Shown here: piece after piece, positions 10,518 to 21,160 of the stretch | How the letters are laid out: each line of letters starts with the position of its first letter | Numbering within the stretch: the stretch's first letter is position 1 | From: Gnetum montanum | Taxonomy: Eukaryota; Streptophyta; Gnetopsida; Gnetales; Gnetaceae | Direction: 5' to 3' | Assembly (NCBI GenBank): GCA_015680685.1 | Contig: MNCI01003632.1 | Location: 256,318 to 288,269 of the forward strand | Length of the DNA stretch: 31,952 nucleotides | The notes under the pieces: generated by a model | What the model was told of the DNA's origin: nothing | What the model saw: only the letters and a program-made list of their open reading frames with translations | Database searches by the model: none | Made by a program: the position numbers and the translations under genes

Positions 10518-12405
10518 TCATTCTAAGCCCTCACTTTCTTTTATCTTTTTTTTTTAACACATTTTTCATATTTATTTGTTTTTATTTTACACCATCATTA
10601 AAATTTTTACTATTTCTTTCTTTATTACATTTTTTTTGATTTATCCTCACTCATCACATAATAAGTGCTCATGATGGTGGATTGTACTATAATAGTGCTA
10701 CTTGCTAATGTTTTATTTTTACCTTTGAATTTCAATGTTGATGTTAAGATATGGTTTCTTTTGATAAAATAGGCAATGAGTCCACATCATCCATTCATCC
10801 ATTCAACTCTGTGGTCTCCCTTGGTTTTGGAACTGTACTATCCCTTTTTCTAAGAAAACCTATTAATGAATTGGTGGCTTGATATTCTTCAAACCAAGGA
10901 AAGATTCAAATGGATTGAAAAGGGTGTGACCTCAAGGGGATTCAACACATTTGAGTTGGCTATTCTCTTGGATACTTGAATGTTTTTGATAGGTTTTCCA
11001 CCATCCCGATATTGACTAATCTCAGGAAGTTGAATGAATCAAATAAGTCTTTGCATGGTGTGATTCTTACTATAAAAAAACAATTGGTGGGAATTCAAAG
11101 CACACCCCTTATACACAATAAAGGAACATGGGCTACAAGCATTGGTTATGGCGTTGGAAAGACATGTTACCCATGCTTGAAGGTTCCCTCTAACTAAAAC
11201 CCTTCCTCACTTCCTGCTTCTCTATTCTTCTCCTTTTGGATGATGGTTGATTTGTGAAAGCATTCTTGTTGCTTCAGGATGATGGATTGGTCAAGTGTGT
11301 TGATGCGAGGTCAATGGATGTGGTTAGTTTTAATTTGGATTTGGGTTGAATTTTATTAAGTCACCTTAACCACATACTACACAAGGGACTTTACACAACC
11401 TTTATTTTGGGATTCCATTCCTTTCTCTCTTCTCTTCCCATATTGCTTTCCATATTCCACCTCATTGTCAATTTTATGATTAGTCTATATCTTGGTCATT
11501 GCATTGTTATTCTTTGGTAAATTTTTGTGGGTGAATTCTTAACTATTGTTTCCATATGTCATTCCTAGAGCCTATGGACTCTTTGGTTTGGGGGTTTGTT
11601 AGGGCATAATGGGCATGAGCCTGCTTTGGGGAGGACCCATTGGCATTCCTTTTTAGTGTGATTGTTAAGTTCTTTTCCCTTAAAAATTTCTTGTAATCAA
11701 CTATTTCTTGTTCCACCCCATCCATGACATCCTTTTTGTTTTTCTTTTATTGGCTTTACCATTGTTATTCCTCTTCTCTTCCTTTTTCTTTCGTTTTCCA
11801 TCCTATTGCTACTAGAGGTTCATTCTTAGTCGTGGGGTCCTGTCGCAAATTTTTCCATTCCATTACTTACCTCACCCCTACACCTTGGGTAGTTATTAGT
11901 TACAAACCTCTAACCCAGTATCTGCCATAACCACAACCTAGCCAATGTGCTTCATATCGAGGCAAGGTATCAACTACATTATATCTTATCTATCCTTGCT
12001 AATTCGTGATTGTGTTGTGTGTGTAGATGGCGATCACATGAACAATGAACTGGGATAGGAGGGAGCACCCAAGATGGACTGGAGCAAGAGCATTTATGCA
12101 AGGAACAAGCTTGGTCATGTGGCTATGGATGAATAATGATGTGCACATATTTGACATCGGTAGCAACACGTCTCATTTTCCTTTCTCTCTCTCTTTCTTC
12201 AAGTTGTTAAATGAGGGTCTAAATTTCATTTATGTATAGTGTTCACCACAATGGTTATGAACACCAATGCTATAATACGTTTGTAGATCCATTCACTGGG
12301 CACTAAGTCTATCATTCCATGTCACTGTCAGTTGTCATTTAGTCAATAATCTCATACCTTCCCATATATTTTATAAGGAACTCAAGTACGAGTTTTCAGT
12401 TAGTT
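10518..12405 (+). other. Post-pol noncoding region of element P
   Basis: About 1.9 kb of AT-rich DNA. Its first ~1.3 kb is homologous to the minus-strand sequence of M between 14654 and 12893 (shared words include GGAATTCAAAGCACACCCCTTA and AAAGACATGTTACCCAT). Its last ~170 bp match M just inside its 3' LTR. There is no ORF3 equivalent. A short frame at 12027-12239 is listed separately. Confidence 0.7.
12027..12239 (+). pseudogene. Short reading frame with a splice-acceptor-like lead, element P
   Basis: ATG GCG ATC ACA at 12027 is immediately preceded by TTGTGTTGTGTGTGTAG, a good 3' splice-site look-alike. The frame carries one TGA (12039-12041, plausibly from CGA) and then stays open to 12239 for about 64 codons, including NWDRREHPRWTGARAFMQG. 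It occupies the place of ORF3 in element M, but I see no similarity to ORF3. It may be a remnant of a spliced downstream gene or chance. No function is assigned. Confidence 0.3.
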
Positions 12406-12414
12406 GTGGGGGTA
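12406..12414 (+). other. Polypurine tract of element P
   Basis: GTGGGGGTA directly precedes TGATGAG of the 3' LTR, as in element M. Confidence 0.82.
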
Positions 12415-12892
12415 TGATGAGTCCCGATATTGGACCCTCGATATCGGATACGCGATATTGGGGATGTCGAAGCAATATCATACATGCAATGTTAGAACCT
12501 ATCTCATTTCCTATAAATAAGAGATAGGGGAACTTGGTTTGACATTAGTTTTTAGTCCCTTAGCCAAACTCTTGAATTTTTTCTCTTCTAGAGTTAGAAT
12601 TATTTTTGAGTGCTTACAGTAGGAGTCATAAAGTGAACAGATCTTTATTTGAGCATTGTGTACTTGAGCACACCTTGTGTCCAAAAATAAAGATGAACTT
12701 TGTGATAAACCTTGCAACATTTAGAATAGCTTAATTATTTCATTTAATTTTGTTTACTATTATTTGATGCTCTCATTAGTTAATCAATGTTATTTCTATT
12801 GAACTGTTAATTATCAAAGAATTAGCACACTTAGCACGACCACTTCAAGCATACATGGGGACACTTGGTAACCCAGTAACAACTAGTGTCAT
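12415..12892 (+). repeat. Truncated 3' LTR of element P
   Basis: Aligns to 3288-3779 and stops abruptly after AACTAGTGT, so about 355 bp of U5 are missing. TATAAATA is at 12512-12519. U3 here retains CpG sites (CCGATATT, TCGATATCGG, TACGCG, GTCGAAG) that are TpG or CpA in the 5' copy. Confidence 0.85.
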
Positions 12893-14653
12893 TGAAAACC
12901 TTAAGCTTTGTGGCCCCCATGACTAAGAGCTTACCTTCAATAGCTATAAGATCGAAAAACAGAATGATTTGGACAAACGGTGTGAAAGTTATGGGCTTTG
13001 GAAGGTTTTGGGCTTTGAAAATTTGCAAAAACTCCCCTCTTGTTTTGAAGAAAATGACAAAAAATTTTAAAGGATTGGGTGGTATTTATAGAATTTTGGG
13101 CTACGTCGATGGGGCCTAGTCGACGAGGCTAAGTTGATGCAGTTATTGATCACCATTGACTTTGTCCAAATTTAAAAAAGATAAGGAGTTTTTGAAGAAA
13201 ATTGGGGTCAAATGGAAGTCCAAAAAGCCAAGAACATGATGAAAATATTAGAAGAGGATTTTAAAATTTAGAAAATTGAGAAATGATTTGAGAAAAAAAT
13301 TTTATGAAGAAGAATGTCTTAAGGAGCACACAGTTGGATGCACAATGGGATGCATGAAAGATTTTAATTGTGGCAATGTTTAAGGGTAAGGAACTTAACT
13401 AACCAAAATGCAAGATATGCAACTGGGTCCTCCCCATAGTAGCACATGTCCTTTTTGCCATTGTATAACCTCAACTAAGGAGTTTGTGGACCCCATAGTT
13501 GATTAATGGTTACGAAAAGTTAAGGACCAACTTGGAGAATCTATTAAGGAATTTCAACACATCAAACTTAGACATGAAACAAAAACATGAAAATTGGCAG
13601 TGAGGTGAGTTATTGAGAGCATTAATGGATGAGAGAGAGAATGAAATGGATTTCCTAATCATGGTCACATGAAGTCCCTTGTGAGAGTCATGGTTAAATG
13701 ACCCGATAAAGTCCAACCTTAGTCTAGACCAAAACCAACCACTTTCTATGACTTTGCATCACCACTCCAGGATCAATTCATCTCCTCGAGACATAAGAAT
13801 GATTCCATAGATAAGCACTATTCCTTATTTGAGAAGAAAATAGAAGTAGGAAGTGAGAAATGGCCTTAGTTAGAGGGGACCTTCAAGTATGGGTAACATG
13901 TCTTTCTAGTCCCATAACTAGTGCTTATAGCTTGTTTATTTTGTCTAAGGGGTGTGCTTTGAATTCCCTTCATCATTTTATTTTGTTTATCATTTTTCAG
14001 TTTTATCTTATTATATATATTAATTTTTGGATGGGAATGACACCATGCAAAGACTTATTCAACTTCCTATTATTGGTCAACATGGAACGGTAAGCAACCC
14101 ATGAAAACACATGCACTCAAGCAAGTAGAGAGGTACAAAGAGTATTCAATCTCCTTGAAACTAGACCCTTTTCAATCCTTTGAATCTTTCCAAGCTTGGA
14201 AACTACCAAGATCACAAGTTCATTAAGGCTTTATTAATGAAAAATGGATCTTATATTCCCAAAACAAGGAAAACCATAGAGTTTGTGGATGGGTGGATGA
14301 TGTGGAATCAATGCCTATTTCATGAAAAAGAAACCCATGGTTATCAGTCATCAAAATTAAAAAATAGAAACCAAACATTAGCAATCAAAAATGTTAAGTA
14401 CAAATCACCATTAGCAAACAACAATAGCACCACTTTGTCCTGTTGGTAATAAAGCACTTTATTAGCAAGAATAATGACACCAAAATATAATAAAATATTC
14501 AAGAAATTATAAAATATTGAAGAAAGATGAAACATACTAATGATGTTGTAAATTTTTTTTTGAAAAATAACAAAGTGTAAACCAAAAAAGGTATAAAAAT
14601 AAAGAAAGTATAAAATAAAAAATTAGGAAAAAATAAGAAGCCACTTTGAATGT
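12893..14653 (-). other. Post-pol noncoding region of element M
   Basis: On the minus strand this follows the end of M pol and is homologous to 10518-11850 of element P. It is AT-rich, and no reading frame is conserved. Its distal part (12893-13140) contains a promoter-like segment. No host gene is visible. Confidence 0.7.
13083..13140 (-). promoter_or_regulatory. Internal TATA segment of M resembling its LTR promoter
   Basis: On the minus strand, CGACTAGGCCCCATCGACG and GTAG are followed by AAAATTCTATAAATACC (TATAAATA = 13083-13090). The M LTR has AGTAGGCCCCATCAATG, CAATGTAG, then CACCTATAAATATG in the same order. The ORF3 start (3281) would lie a few hundred bases downstream before P inserted. 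Element P lacks the segment at the corresponding place. It could be an internal promoter for ORF3 or a relic of a related LTR. Confidence 0.45.
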
Positions 14654-14816
14654 TTAGGATGGATGGCCATCTTCCCTACAACTGAGTTAAAAGGAGGAGA
14701 TCCAAAAAATTAAGTGTGGTTGTCCATCCAATGAGGCATTACTTCCATTGGCTTGCATGGATTCATGGAAAGGTTTGACTTGTTATGTGTTGACCAACTA
14801 CATTGTGTTTGGGATC
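14654..14816 (-). pseudogene. Integrase C-terminal end of element M, cut off by element A
   Basis: On the minus strand this aligns with the very end of P pol (10380-10517): both share a DGQP block, ISSF and a terminal EDGH/GDGH followed by a stop (TAA at 14656-14654). The upstream part of the same integrase resumes at 17505, so the gene is split by the insertion of 14817-17499. At least one internal stop is also present. Confidence 0.75.
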
Positions 14817-15169
14817 TGTTGGCACATTTAGCCATTTTATGGAACAGAGACATGAGATGATTGAGATTTTCTGAAATATTACAATACAAATATTTGAAAT
14901 GGCAAGATGTAATTGGGCAAAGTATTGAAATGGCAAGAAGAGAGAGAGATGGAAATCACTTAATGGTAACATTAGGATGACACTGGCTCTGCAAGTCATG
15001 TTAAGAAGTCCTGTTACACATTTTTCAACATATGGGATTTTAATGAATTCTCCCGTGGACTAAGAGAAGGATGTCAAAGGACAAACATAAACCTTACCCA
15101 TGTTCCGAATGGAGATGTTGATTTTTTTTGGGTTACATCGCACAAATTAAAACAAAAATTGAATTTTTT

Positions 15170-16060
15170 TTTACTATGGTATGAGCGCAAGGTACCAAGG
15201 CATGGCGTGCCTCTGGAAGGATTGCAGTGTTCGCCGGCATTTTGCAGGTCACGATTGAGGGCAACGACGAAGAAGATGGCAGCGGAGCAGACCTCGATCG
15301 AAGGCAAAGACGGAGAGGGCGGCAGAGATAGCAGCGCGACGTTATTTATGCATATAAAAAAAACGCGCGCGGCTGCGGCAGTCATCAAAAGCAGAAACAA
15401 AAAAAGGGGGATAGACATTGGCAGAAAAACAGCAAAACAGAGCCACAAAAACCCCCTCGTGTGTTGCCAAACCCTACTAGATTCTGTGCTGTTCTACATG
15501 AACAAACCCTCACCGTTTACAAAAAGAAGAAGCTTTGCCGCCGTGGGAGGAGCCCTAAGATTTACACACCTTAAATGTCATCACAGAAACGTGTGGTGCA
15601 CATGGCACAATATTTTCGGGCAGTTGCAGGGTTTTCGCAACTTACCTTACCATTTCCTGTAACTGGTATTTCAAGAAAAAGCCTCCCATGGCTCAACACA
15701 TTTTCAGGAAAATAATCCGCCTACAACCTCACAGAACAGGCTTGGGAATGCATTTCAAAATTTTTCTAGGCGGTAAAAAAAGAAGAAGCGGCAATTACAA
15801 GTTTATCCGCCCTAGGACCTGCAATCTGGAAATAATAACCGTGCCCGATGCTGATGCCTCTGATACAACGATGTTTCCTAACACGGCGGCTGAGCCTTCT
15901 CCTGTGATGGCAGTTGTTGGTAATGATTTTTGGCCAAAGATATTTTGAATCAGTTGCAGGATCGGTGGCTTTGCCTTCGGGCTCGTATTTCGGGTCATTC
16001 CGAATTTTAATCTCAATTATCGGATGCAAAATGAAATTAACTACCGCTACCACCAATAAG
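15170..16060. other. CpG-rich cargo segment in U3 of element A
   Basis: Unlike all surrounding DNA this stretch is rich in CpG (for example ACGCGCGCGGCTGCGGC near 15360) and has a long open frame, 15159-15662 plus (167 codons, including KMAAEQTSIEGKDGEGGRDSS). A TATA-like GCATATAAAAAA lies at about 15350. I recognise no protein in any frame. It may be a captured host gene promoter with 5' exon, or an exon of a gene I cannot identify. It ends at an AAGGGGGAGATTA purine tract near 16060. Confidence 0.4.
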
Positions 16061-16258
16061 GGGGAGATTATATTGAATTTTTATGATAAAATCTTAGAGC
16101 TTAGTGACACTTAGAATTTAAAATTTGAATTAAATTAAATTAAATTAGATTAGATTAGGGATTTAGATTTATTTAAACAAATCACTTACAAAGGTAATAT
16201 TCCTAACTATATAACTCCCTCCTAATTAAATGGACAATTATGGGATATTTGTGTAACA

Positions 16259-16270
16259 TCCTATAAAAGG
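16259..16270 (+). promoter_or_regulatory. Upstream TATA-like box in element A
   Basis: CCTATAAAAGG lies 238 bp upstream of the conserved TATAAAAA. It is absent from element B, so it may be a second start site or chance. Confidence 0.35.
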
Positions 16271-16332
16271 AGACATTTGGCTATTATCCCTTTTATTCAT
16301 TTATAACTAAATTGTAGCATTTTTATCTCTTT

Positions 16333-16348
16333 GGTGGTTGAAACCACC
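16333..16348 (+). promoter_or_regulatory. Palindrome upstream of the A promoter
   Basis: GGTGGTT-GA-AACCACC, inverted arms of 7 bp with a 2-bp centre. It is conserved in B (31606-31620), where the two arms are separated by 1 bp. Confidence 0.55.
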
Positions 16349-16366
16349 CAAAATTGTTGTAACTTA

Positions 16367-16438
16367 CCTAACTTGTTGGGCAAGTAACCTCCTAACTTGT
16401 TGGGCAAGTAATCTCCTAATTGGTTGGCCAGGTTACTT
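16367..16438 (+). repeat. Three 24-bp tandem repeats in U3 of element A
   Basis: Units start at 16367, 16391 and 16415, each beginning CCTAA(C/T)T. The first two are nearly identical (CTTGTTGGGCAAGTAA) and the third has diverged. They lie between the palindrome and the TATA box. Element B has no copy of this unit. Confidence 0.75.
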
Positions 16439-16498
16439 GGGAGAGAAGTTAGGTGAGATATTTTTGAATATGTAACTTCCCTACCTACCTTGGAACCC

Positions 16499-16506
16499 TA
16501 TAAAAA
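16499..16506 (+). promoter_or_regulatory. TATA box of element A
   Basis: TATAAAAA within a block shared with B (GTAACTTCCCTACCTACC upstream, GGCTTCAGGGG downstream). The block continues to AAAGATTTCA at the gap. Confidence 0.7.
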
Positions 16507-16668
16507 GGCTTCAGGGGACATTGGGGGAGAGGGAGGAATATTGGGACATTGGGGGATATCATCATCATCACTTGGAGTCTCATATCATCATCACTTCTCA
16601 CACTTGGGATCAAAGAAGATTTGTAAAGAAGATTGTTTGCAAGATGGCTTGCTAGAATAAAGATTTCA

Positions 16669-17184
16669 NNNNNNNNNNNNNNNNNNNNNNNNNNNNNNNN
16701 NNNNNNNNNNNNNNNNNNNNNNNNNNNNNNNNNNNNNNNNNNNNNNNNNNNNNNNNNNNNNNNNNNNNNNNNNNNNNNNNNNNNNNNNNNNNNNNNNNNN
16801 NNNNNNNNNNNNNNNNNNNNNNNNNNNNNNNNNNNNNNNNNNNNNNNNNNNNNNNNNNNNNNNNNNNNNNNNNNNNNNNNNNNNNNNNNNNNNNNNNNNN
16901 NNNNNNNNNNNNNNNNNNNNNNNNNNNNNNNNNNNNNNNNNNNNNNNNNNNNNNNNNNNNNNNNNNNNNNNNNNNNNNNNNNNNNNNNNNNNNNNNNNNN
17001 NNNNNNNNNNNNNNNNNNNNNNNNNNNNNNNNNNNNNNNNNNNNNNNNNNNNNNNNNNNNNNNNNNNNNNNNNNNNNNNNNNNNNNNNNNNNNNNNNNNN
17101 NNNNNNNNNNNNNNNNNNNNNNNNNNNNNNNNNNNNNNNNNNNNNNNNNNNNNNNNNNNNNNNNNNNNNNNNNNNNNNNNNNNN
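16669..17184. other. Assembly gap
   Basis: A run of 516 N inside element A. Any frame drawn across it is meaningless, and the true length may differ. Confidence 0.99.
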
Positions 17185-17504
17185 AAAATTTTATTTGTTA
17201 CAAGTAGGTATTATAAGAACCGCGTAGACTAGGCAGTTGAACAAAATAGAAAATTTTCAAGAACTCACAGTACTTGGCAAAGTTGGCTGAATCTCTTTAA
17301 AGTAAGTCATTTGTAGTTCACACACAACGAAATTGTTACATTTTACACAACCACACGCCGCAACAGCACATACACATACTCACATTAACTACTGAGTTTA
17401 TTTGAGGTATCTGGGCCTTGGTGTTGCTAGAGACCAGCAGGCACCTAAATCTTGTTCGAGGACACTCGTTGGCGGTCGCGTCCCAAACAGTCGCCAACAG
17501 GATC

Positions 17505-18620
17505 TTAGGTGTGAAAATTAGTTTGTACCTAGAAGGAAAGGTTTCATAAATGATGTAAGGTGCTTCCCACAACATCTGAAACTTAGTTTGTTGAGGTATG
17601 TGTGTGGGGTTCTAGTAGAGAACCTTATCTTTCGGTTGAAATTTCACTTTCCATATGCTAAGCTCATGACACTTTTTGTTGAATGCCTTATGTACTTCAT
17701 TCCAAGATAGGGCCACTAATCAATTTTTATCTAGCACATTAAGGTTGATCAATAGTTCTCTTTGTGCTAGACTTAGGTCAAGATCTAGCTCACATGCTAT
17801 TGAAAGTGTGCGGAGCTCAGATTGAATAGGAAGTGTTAGCAGTTTTCCACACACAAACTCATAAGGAGAGTAGCCTATAGAGAGTTTCCATGTTGAGGAG
17901 TAGGTCTAGAGGGAATTTTTGAGTTTTATGCTCCAATCCCTCCTACATTTGCTAACAATCCTTGTTAAGATCTTTGTAATCTCCTTGTTAGTAACCTCTA
18001 CTTAATCATTGGCTTGGGGATGATAAGGTGTTATTAATTTATGTTCATCCCCTAAGATTTGCATGAGCTTGCAAAAAGTGGTACCTATAAAAAGGGTTAC
18101 ATTGTCAGAAATTAGTGCACATGGCATCCCAAACCTATTTACAATATTTTTTTATACAAACCTTGTAGTAGCAGATGATGTATAGTTGATGATAGCTATT
18201 GCTTCTACCCATTTTGTGTAGTAATCAATGGTGATGATTATGTACGCCTTTCCATTTGACATGGATGTGATGGAACTCATAAAGTTGATGCCCCATATTT
18301 CGAAGGGTTTCAGTGGTTGGATCCACTATTGAGGTTCCTCCCTTCACATGGTCATCCCACCATCTCATTGACAACATTCATAAGAAAGGATAAATTTTTG
18401 GACATCCATGAAGATGGTTGGCCAATAATATCCTACCATTAAGATCTTAATGGTTGTGCATCTCATAGTATAGTGGCTCCCACAAGGACCCTCGTGAGCA
18501 TCTTAGAGAACATGTAGTTGATCAACATTAGGTACACACCAACGAACCAAGCCATAAGCACACACCTTGTAAAGGTGTTCATTGATTTCCATGAAGTGTT
18601 TGGCTTGATGAAGAAACTAT
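17505..18620 (-). pseudogene. Integrase of element M (5' part, interrupted by A)
   Basis: The minus strand starts near 18600 with MEINEHLYKVC (P: MEINGHLYKVC). A zinc-binding-like THVGPCGGHY equivalent is present as AHEGPCGSHY. In the core, GINFM has Asn (codon 18286-18284) in place of the first catalytic Asp. The second Asp is kept in SDNVT, and the glutamate is kept in VEVTNKE after an in-frame stop. The C-terminal domain reaches KFQMLWEAPYIIYETFPS, then is broken at 17505 by the target site of element A and resumes at 14816. Stops occur throughout. Confidence 0.8.
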
Positions 18621-20060
18621 TGTTTCTTACTATAGTCTAGATCTTGTGGCATCTCTTGAGTGAGAAGATAAGTGAGGATACCATCATACCATTTTGGTTA
18701 TGTGGGATCTTGTTCATTTATTATACTTGTAAAGAGGAGTTCATCAAGAAATTGATCAGAGAGTGAACTCTTCTCTTTGTTATCCCATCATAACCAAGAC
18801 AAGTGATTAGTGACCACATTCTTAGTCCTCTTTCTATCTATCATTATAAGATCAAACTCTTGCAAGATCACCAAGCATCGTATGACACATGGGCTCACCA
18901 TTGGTTTATTCATGAGGAAGCGAATTGCATTGTGGTTAGTATGCACAAACATTTTATATCCAAGCATATAGTTCCTAAACTTATCTAGAGTGTACAACAA
19001 TGTCATTAGCTATTTCTTCATTGTGGTGTAATTCAACTATGCACCCACAATGCTTCGACTTATGCAGTGGATGTAATATGGATGTTTCTTGTCATCCAAC
19101 TACATAAGCATGACTTCCAAGACATAATTTGATGCATCTGTCATGATATGAAATGGTTTGGACCAGCCAAGTGCTCATAGAATTGGATTCTCTATGAGCT
19201 TTTGCTTGAGGCTTTGGAATGCATTTTCACATTGCTTGGACTAGATGAATGGAGCATCTTTCTTTGTTCACTCGACCAATGGTTTTACAATCTTAGAGAA
19301 TTTCTCTATGAATCACCAGTAGTAGCCAATGTGTCCAAGGAATGATTAAACATCTTTAACAGTTTTTAGTTGGTGAGTTATTCCTTGGATGATCCTTATC
19401 TTTTTAGGATCCATCTCAATTCCTACCTAATAAATTTAATGCCCTAGTCCAGTGCCCTCCTAGATCATTAGATGACTTGTCTACCAATTGAGTTGAAGAT
19501 TTGTCTCCACACGTCTTTTAAGCACTTGCTCAAGGTGGTCCAAGACTTGCTCAAATGTGGTGCCATAGGTGGAGAATTCATCTATGAAGACTTCCATCGC
19601 ACAACCAATTTGTTATTGAAAAATGCTTTAGACCAAGCATTGGAATTTTTTAGGAGCATTGCACAGACCAAAAGGCATCTTTAGATATGCACAAGTCCCC
19701 TAGGAACTCATGAATGTTTTTTTGGCCTAATTCTCTGGTGCAATCTAGATTTAGTTATAGCCGCTATAACCCTCTAGAAAGTTGTAATAGTAATGCCTAG
19801 ATATAGTGTTCAAAACTTGATCAAAAAATGGCAATGGAAAGTAATCTTTGAATGTTGCCATATTCAATAGTCAGAAGTTGTTGCAGACTTGTCAGTTGTT
19901 ACTTTTCTTTGGCACAATCATGAGTGGACTAACCCACTCATTATCCACAATGGGATAGATAAATCCTACCTTGAGGAGTTGCTCAATTTTCTCCTTGACG
20001 TTCTACTTCAATTTTGGGTTTAATTATCACTAAGGTTGCCTCTTTGGCTTCATGGATAGA
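18621..20060 (-). pseudogene. pol: Reverse transcriptase and RNase H of element M
   Basis: Minus-strand homologue of 7860-9069. RT shows NEWVSPLMIV, FPLPFFDQVL and YYNFLEGYSGYN. The active site reads FIDE (Asp 19582-19580, Glu 19579-19577), so the second aspartate of the DD pair is Glu. The RNase H end is preserved as 19006-18788 (MFVHTNHNAIRFLMNKPMVS, ending NHLSWL, against VHMDHSAIWFLMNKPMVS in P). The catalytic region is full of stops. The block order and spacing match P closely. Confidence 0.82.
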
Positions 20061-20499
20061 TCAGTGTAGATACAATGTTGGCATATCTTGGGATCAATCG
20101 TTGTGAGTTTAGGATATCACCAAGCAACGGTTGTTGGAAATTTATTGATCACCCTCAATAGCATTTGTTTCTATTCAGGAGCAACATTAGCATTAATTAT
20201 TACTAGTTTACTATTTTTCAAAAATTCATACTCCATGCTAGTAGGTAGAGTTTTCAACTCTAATGGCTCTTGTTTATAATTTTAAGGGATTTCCAACTTT
20301 TCCCAATTGGTGTCATCATTTGCATCATCAAAGAGTTGGTGATGAACTTGCTCTAGTTCATCCATGTTTTCAACATAGGCATATGTCAGACTCTTAGCAG
20401 GTTCCATGCAAAGTGTGCTACTTCTAAGATTAGTTGTCAGCCATTGGATATCCTCCTATTTTGTGGTTGCTGCATATAGGAATCTGTGAATATCTACCT

Positions 20500-21160
20500 C
20501 ATTTGCACACTACCTGCATGCAGAAATGGATACTCTTTTCATGAATCAAAGTTTCTACACACAGTTGCACATGGTATCATTGTATGCAATACATAAAACT
20601 CTTTTCTTCTCTCTCTCTCCAAATTCATTTTCCTTGGAAATTTCCAAGAAAAGATATCTAATGTCCATTTTTGCATCAACAGTGCTTAGCCAAGCACTTC
20701 CCATAATGATTGGAAAGTCCCCCTTGTAATTGTCAACTTTGATTACCAGGAAATCAGTAGGATAAGACCACCATAGATAGTGATCACAGTATATTTTACT
20801 AGTTCCAATGGAATAGTGATGGACTGATTTGCTAGTTCTAAATGGATGTTGCTCTTCTTGAGTGGAGGTAGGTTCAAGAAATTGTATATTTCTTGAGAAA
20901 TTAGATTAACTCTAGAACTTAACTCAAGAAGAAATTTGCATGACCCATTCCTAGTAATTTGTAAATAGATGAGAGGACTTCCAGGATCAACACTTTTCAT
21001 AAGAAGGTTTCTAGCCTTGATCCAATCAAGCACAACATAGATTAACATAACTATGTAGATCTTAGAAGGCATTTTGTTTGAAGGGCTCTTGAAAGGAATG
21101 GATGTAGAGGATGAAGGAGATATAGGATGATCAACCACATAAGAAAGTGAGGGTTTAGTA
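20500..21160 (-). pseudogene. Aspartic protease region of element M
   Basis: The open minus-strand segment 21138-20743 includes LLELSSRVNLISQEIYNFL, LKKSNIHLELANQSITIPLE and YTVITIYGG, which match the protease of P. The catalytic Asp of LLD is Glu here (LLE), and the G of DSG is gone. Nearby, minus-strand 20727-20526 contains the PIMIGK-like block of the family's second half on the shared strand logic. Enzymatically dead. Confidence 0.65.

Larger units (their letters stand above)
3288..12892 (+). mobile_element. Element P: decayed Athila/Tat-like Ty3/gypsy retrotransposon inserted in M
   Basis: Full plus-strand order: 5' LTR (3288-4133), primer site (4135-4150), gag-pol in one frame (4270-10517), 1.9 kb noncoding region, polypurine tract (12406-12414) and a truncated 3' LTR (12415-12892). 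Gag-pol and the 3' noncoding region are clearly homologous to element M, so the two are subfamilies of one lineage. It sits 1 bp-scale upstream of M ORF3. The left flank is ATAGG (3283-3287); the matching duplication cannot be tested because the right end is deleted. The two LTRs differ at roughly one site in ten by eye, which indicates an old insertion. Confidence 0.87.
14817..17499 (+). mobile_element. Element A: solo LTR with CpG-rich U3 cargo
   Basis: Begins TGTTGGCAC and ends GTCGCCAACA, with perfect 5-bp duplications GGATC at 14812-14816 and 17500-17504; it interrupts M integrase. Only one promoter set is present and no internal coding region, so a solo LTR of about 2.7 kb is the best reading. 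The left ~55 bp match element B at 29244, and the block from 16315 matches B from 31588. Between these, A carries a GC- and CpG-rich segment (15170-16020) that B lacks. Gap 16669-17184 hides part of R/U5. A non-autonomous element with degenerate LTRs is less likely, because I cannot find a second copy of either end inside. Confidence 0.7.

Noticed and set aside
15159-15662. 167-codon open frame as a host gene
   Set aside because: No recognisable domain, no plausible upstream or downstream exons, and it lies inside the U3 of a transposon with a target duplication. Kept only as cargo of unknown origin.
16633-17232. Apparent long open frame across the assembly gap
   Set aside because: It consists almost wholly of undetermined bases.
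14817-17499. Element A as a complete small LTR retrotransposon
   Set aside because: No second copy of either terminus is found inside, and no primer site follows the left end; a solo LTR explains the single promoter and the target duplication better.
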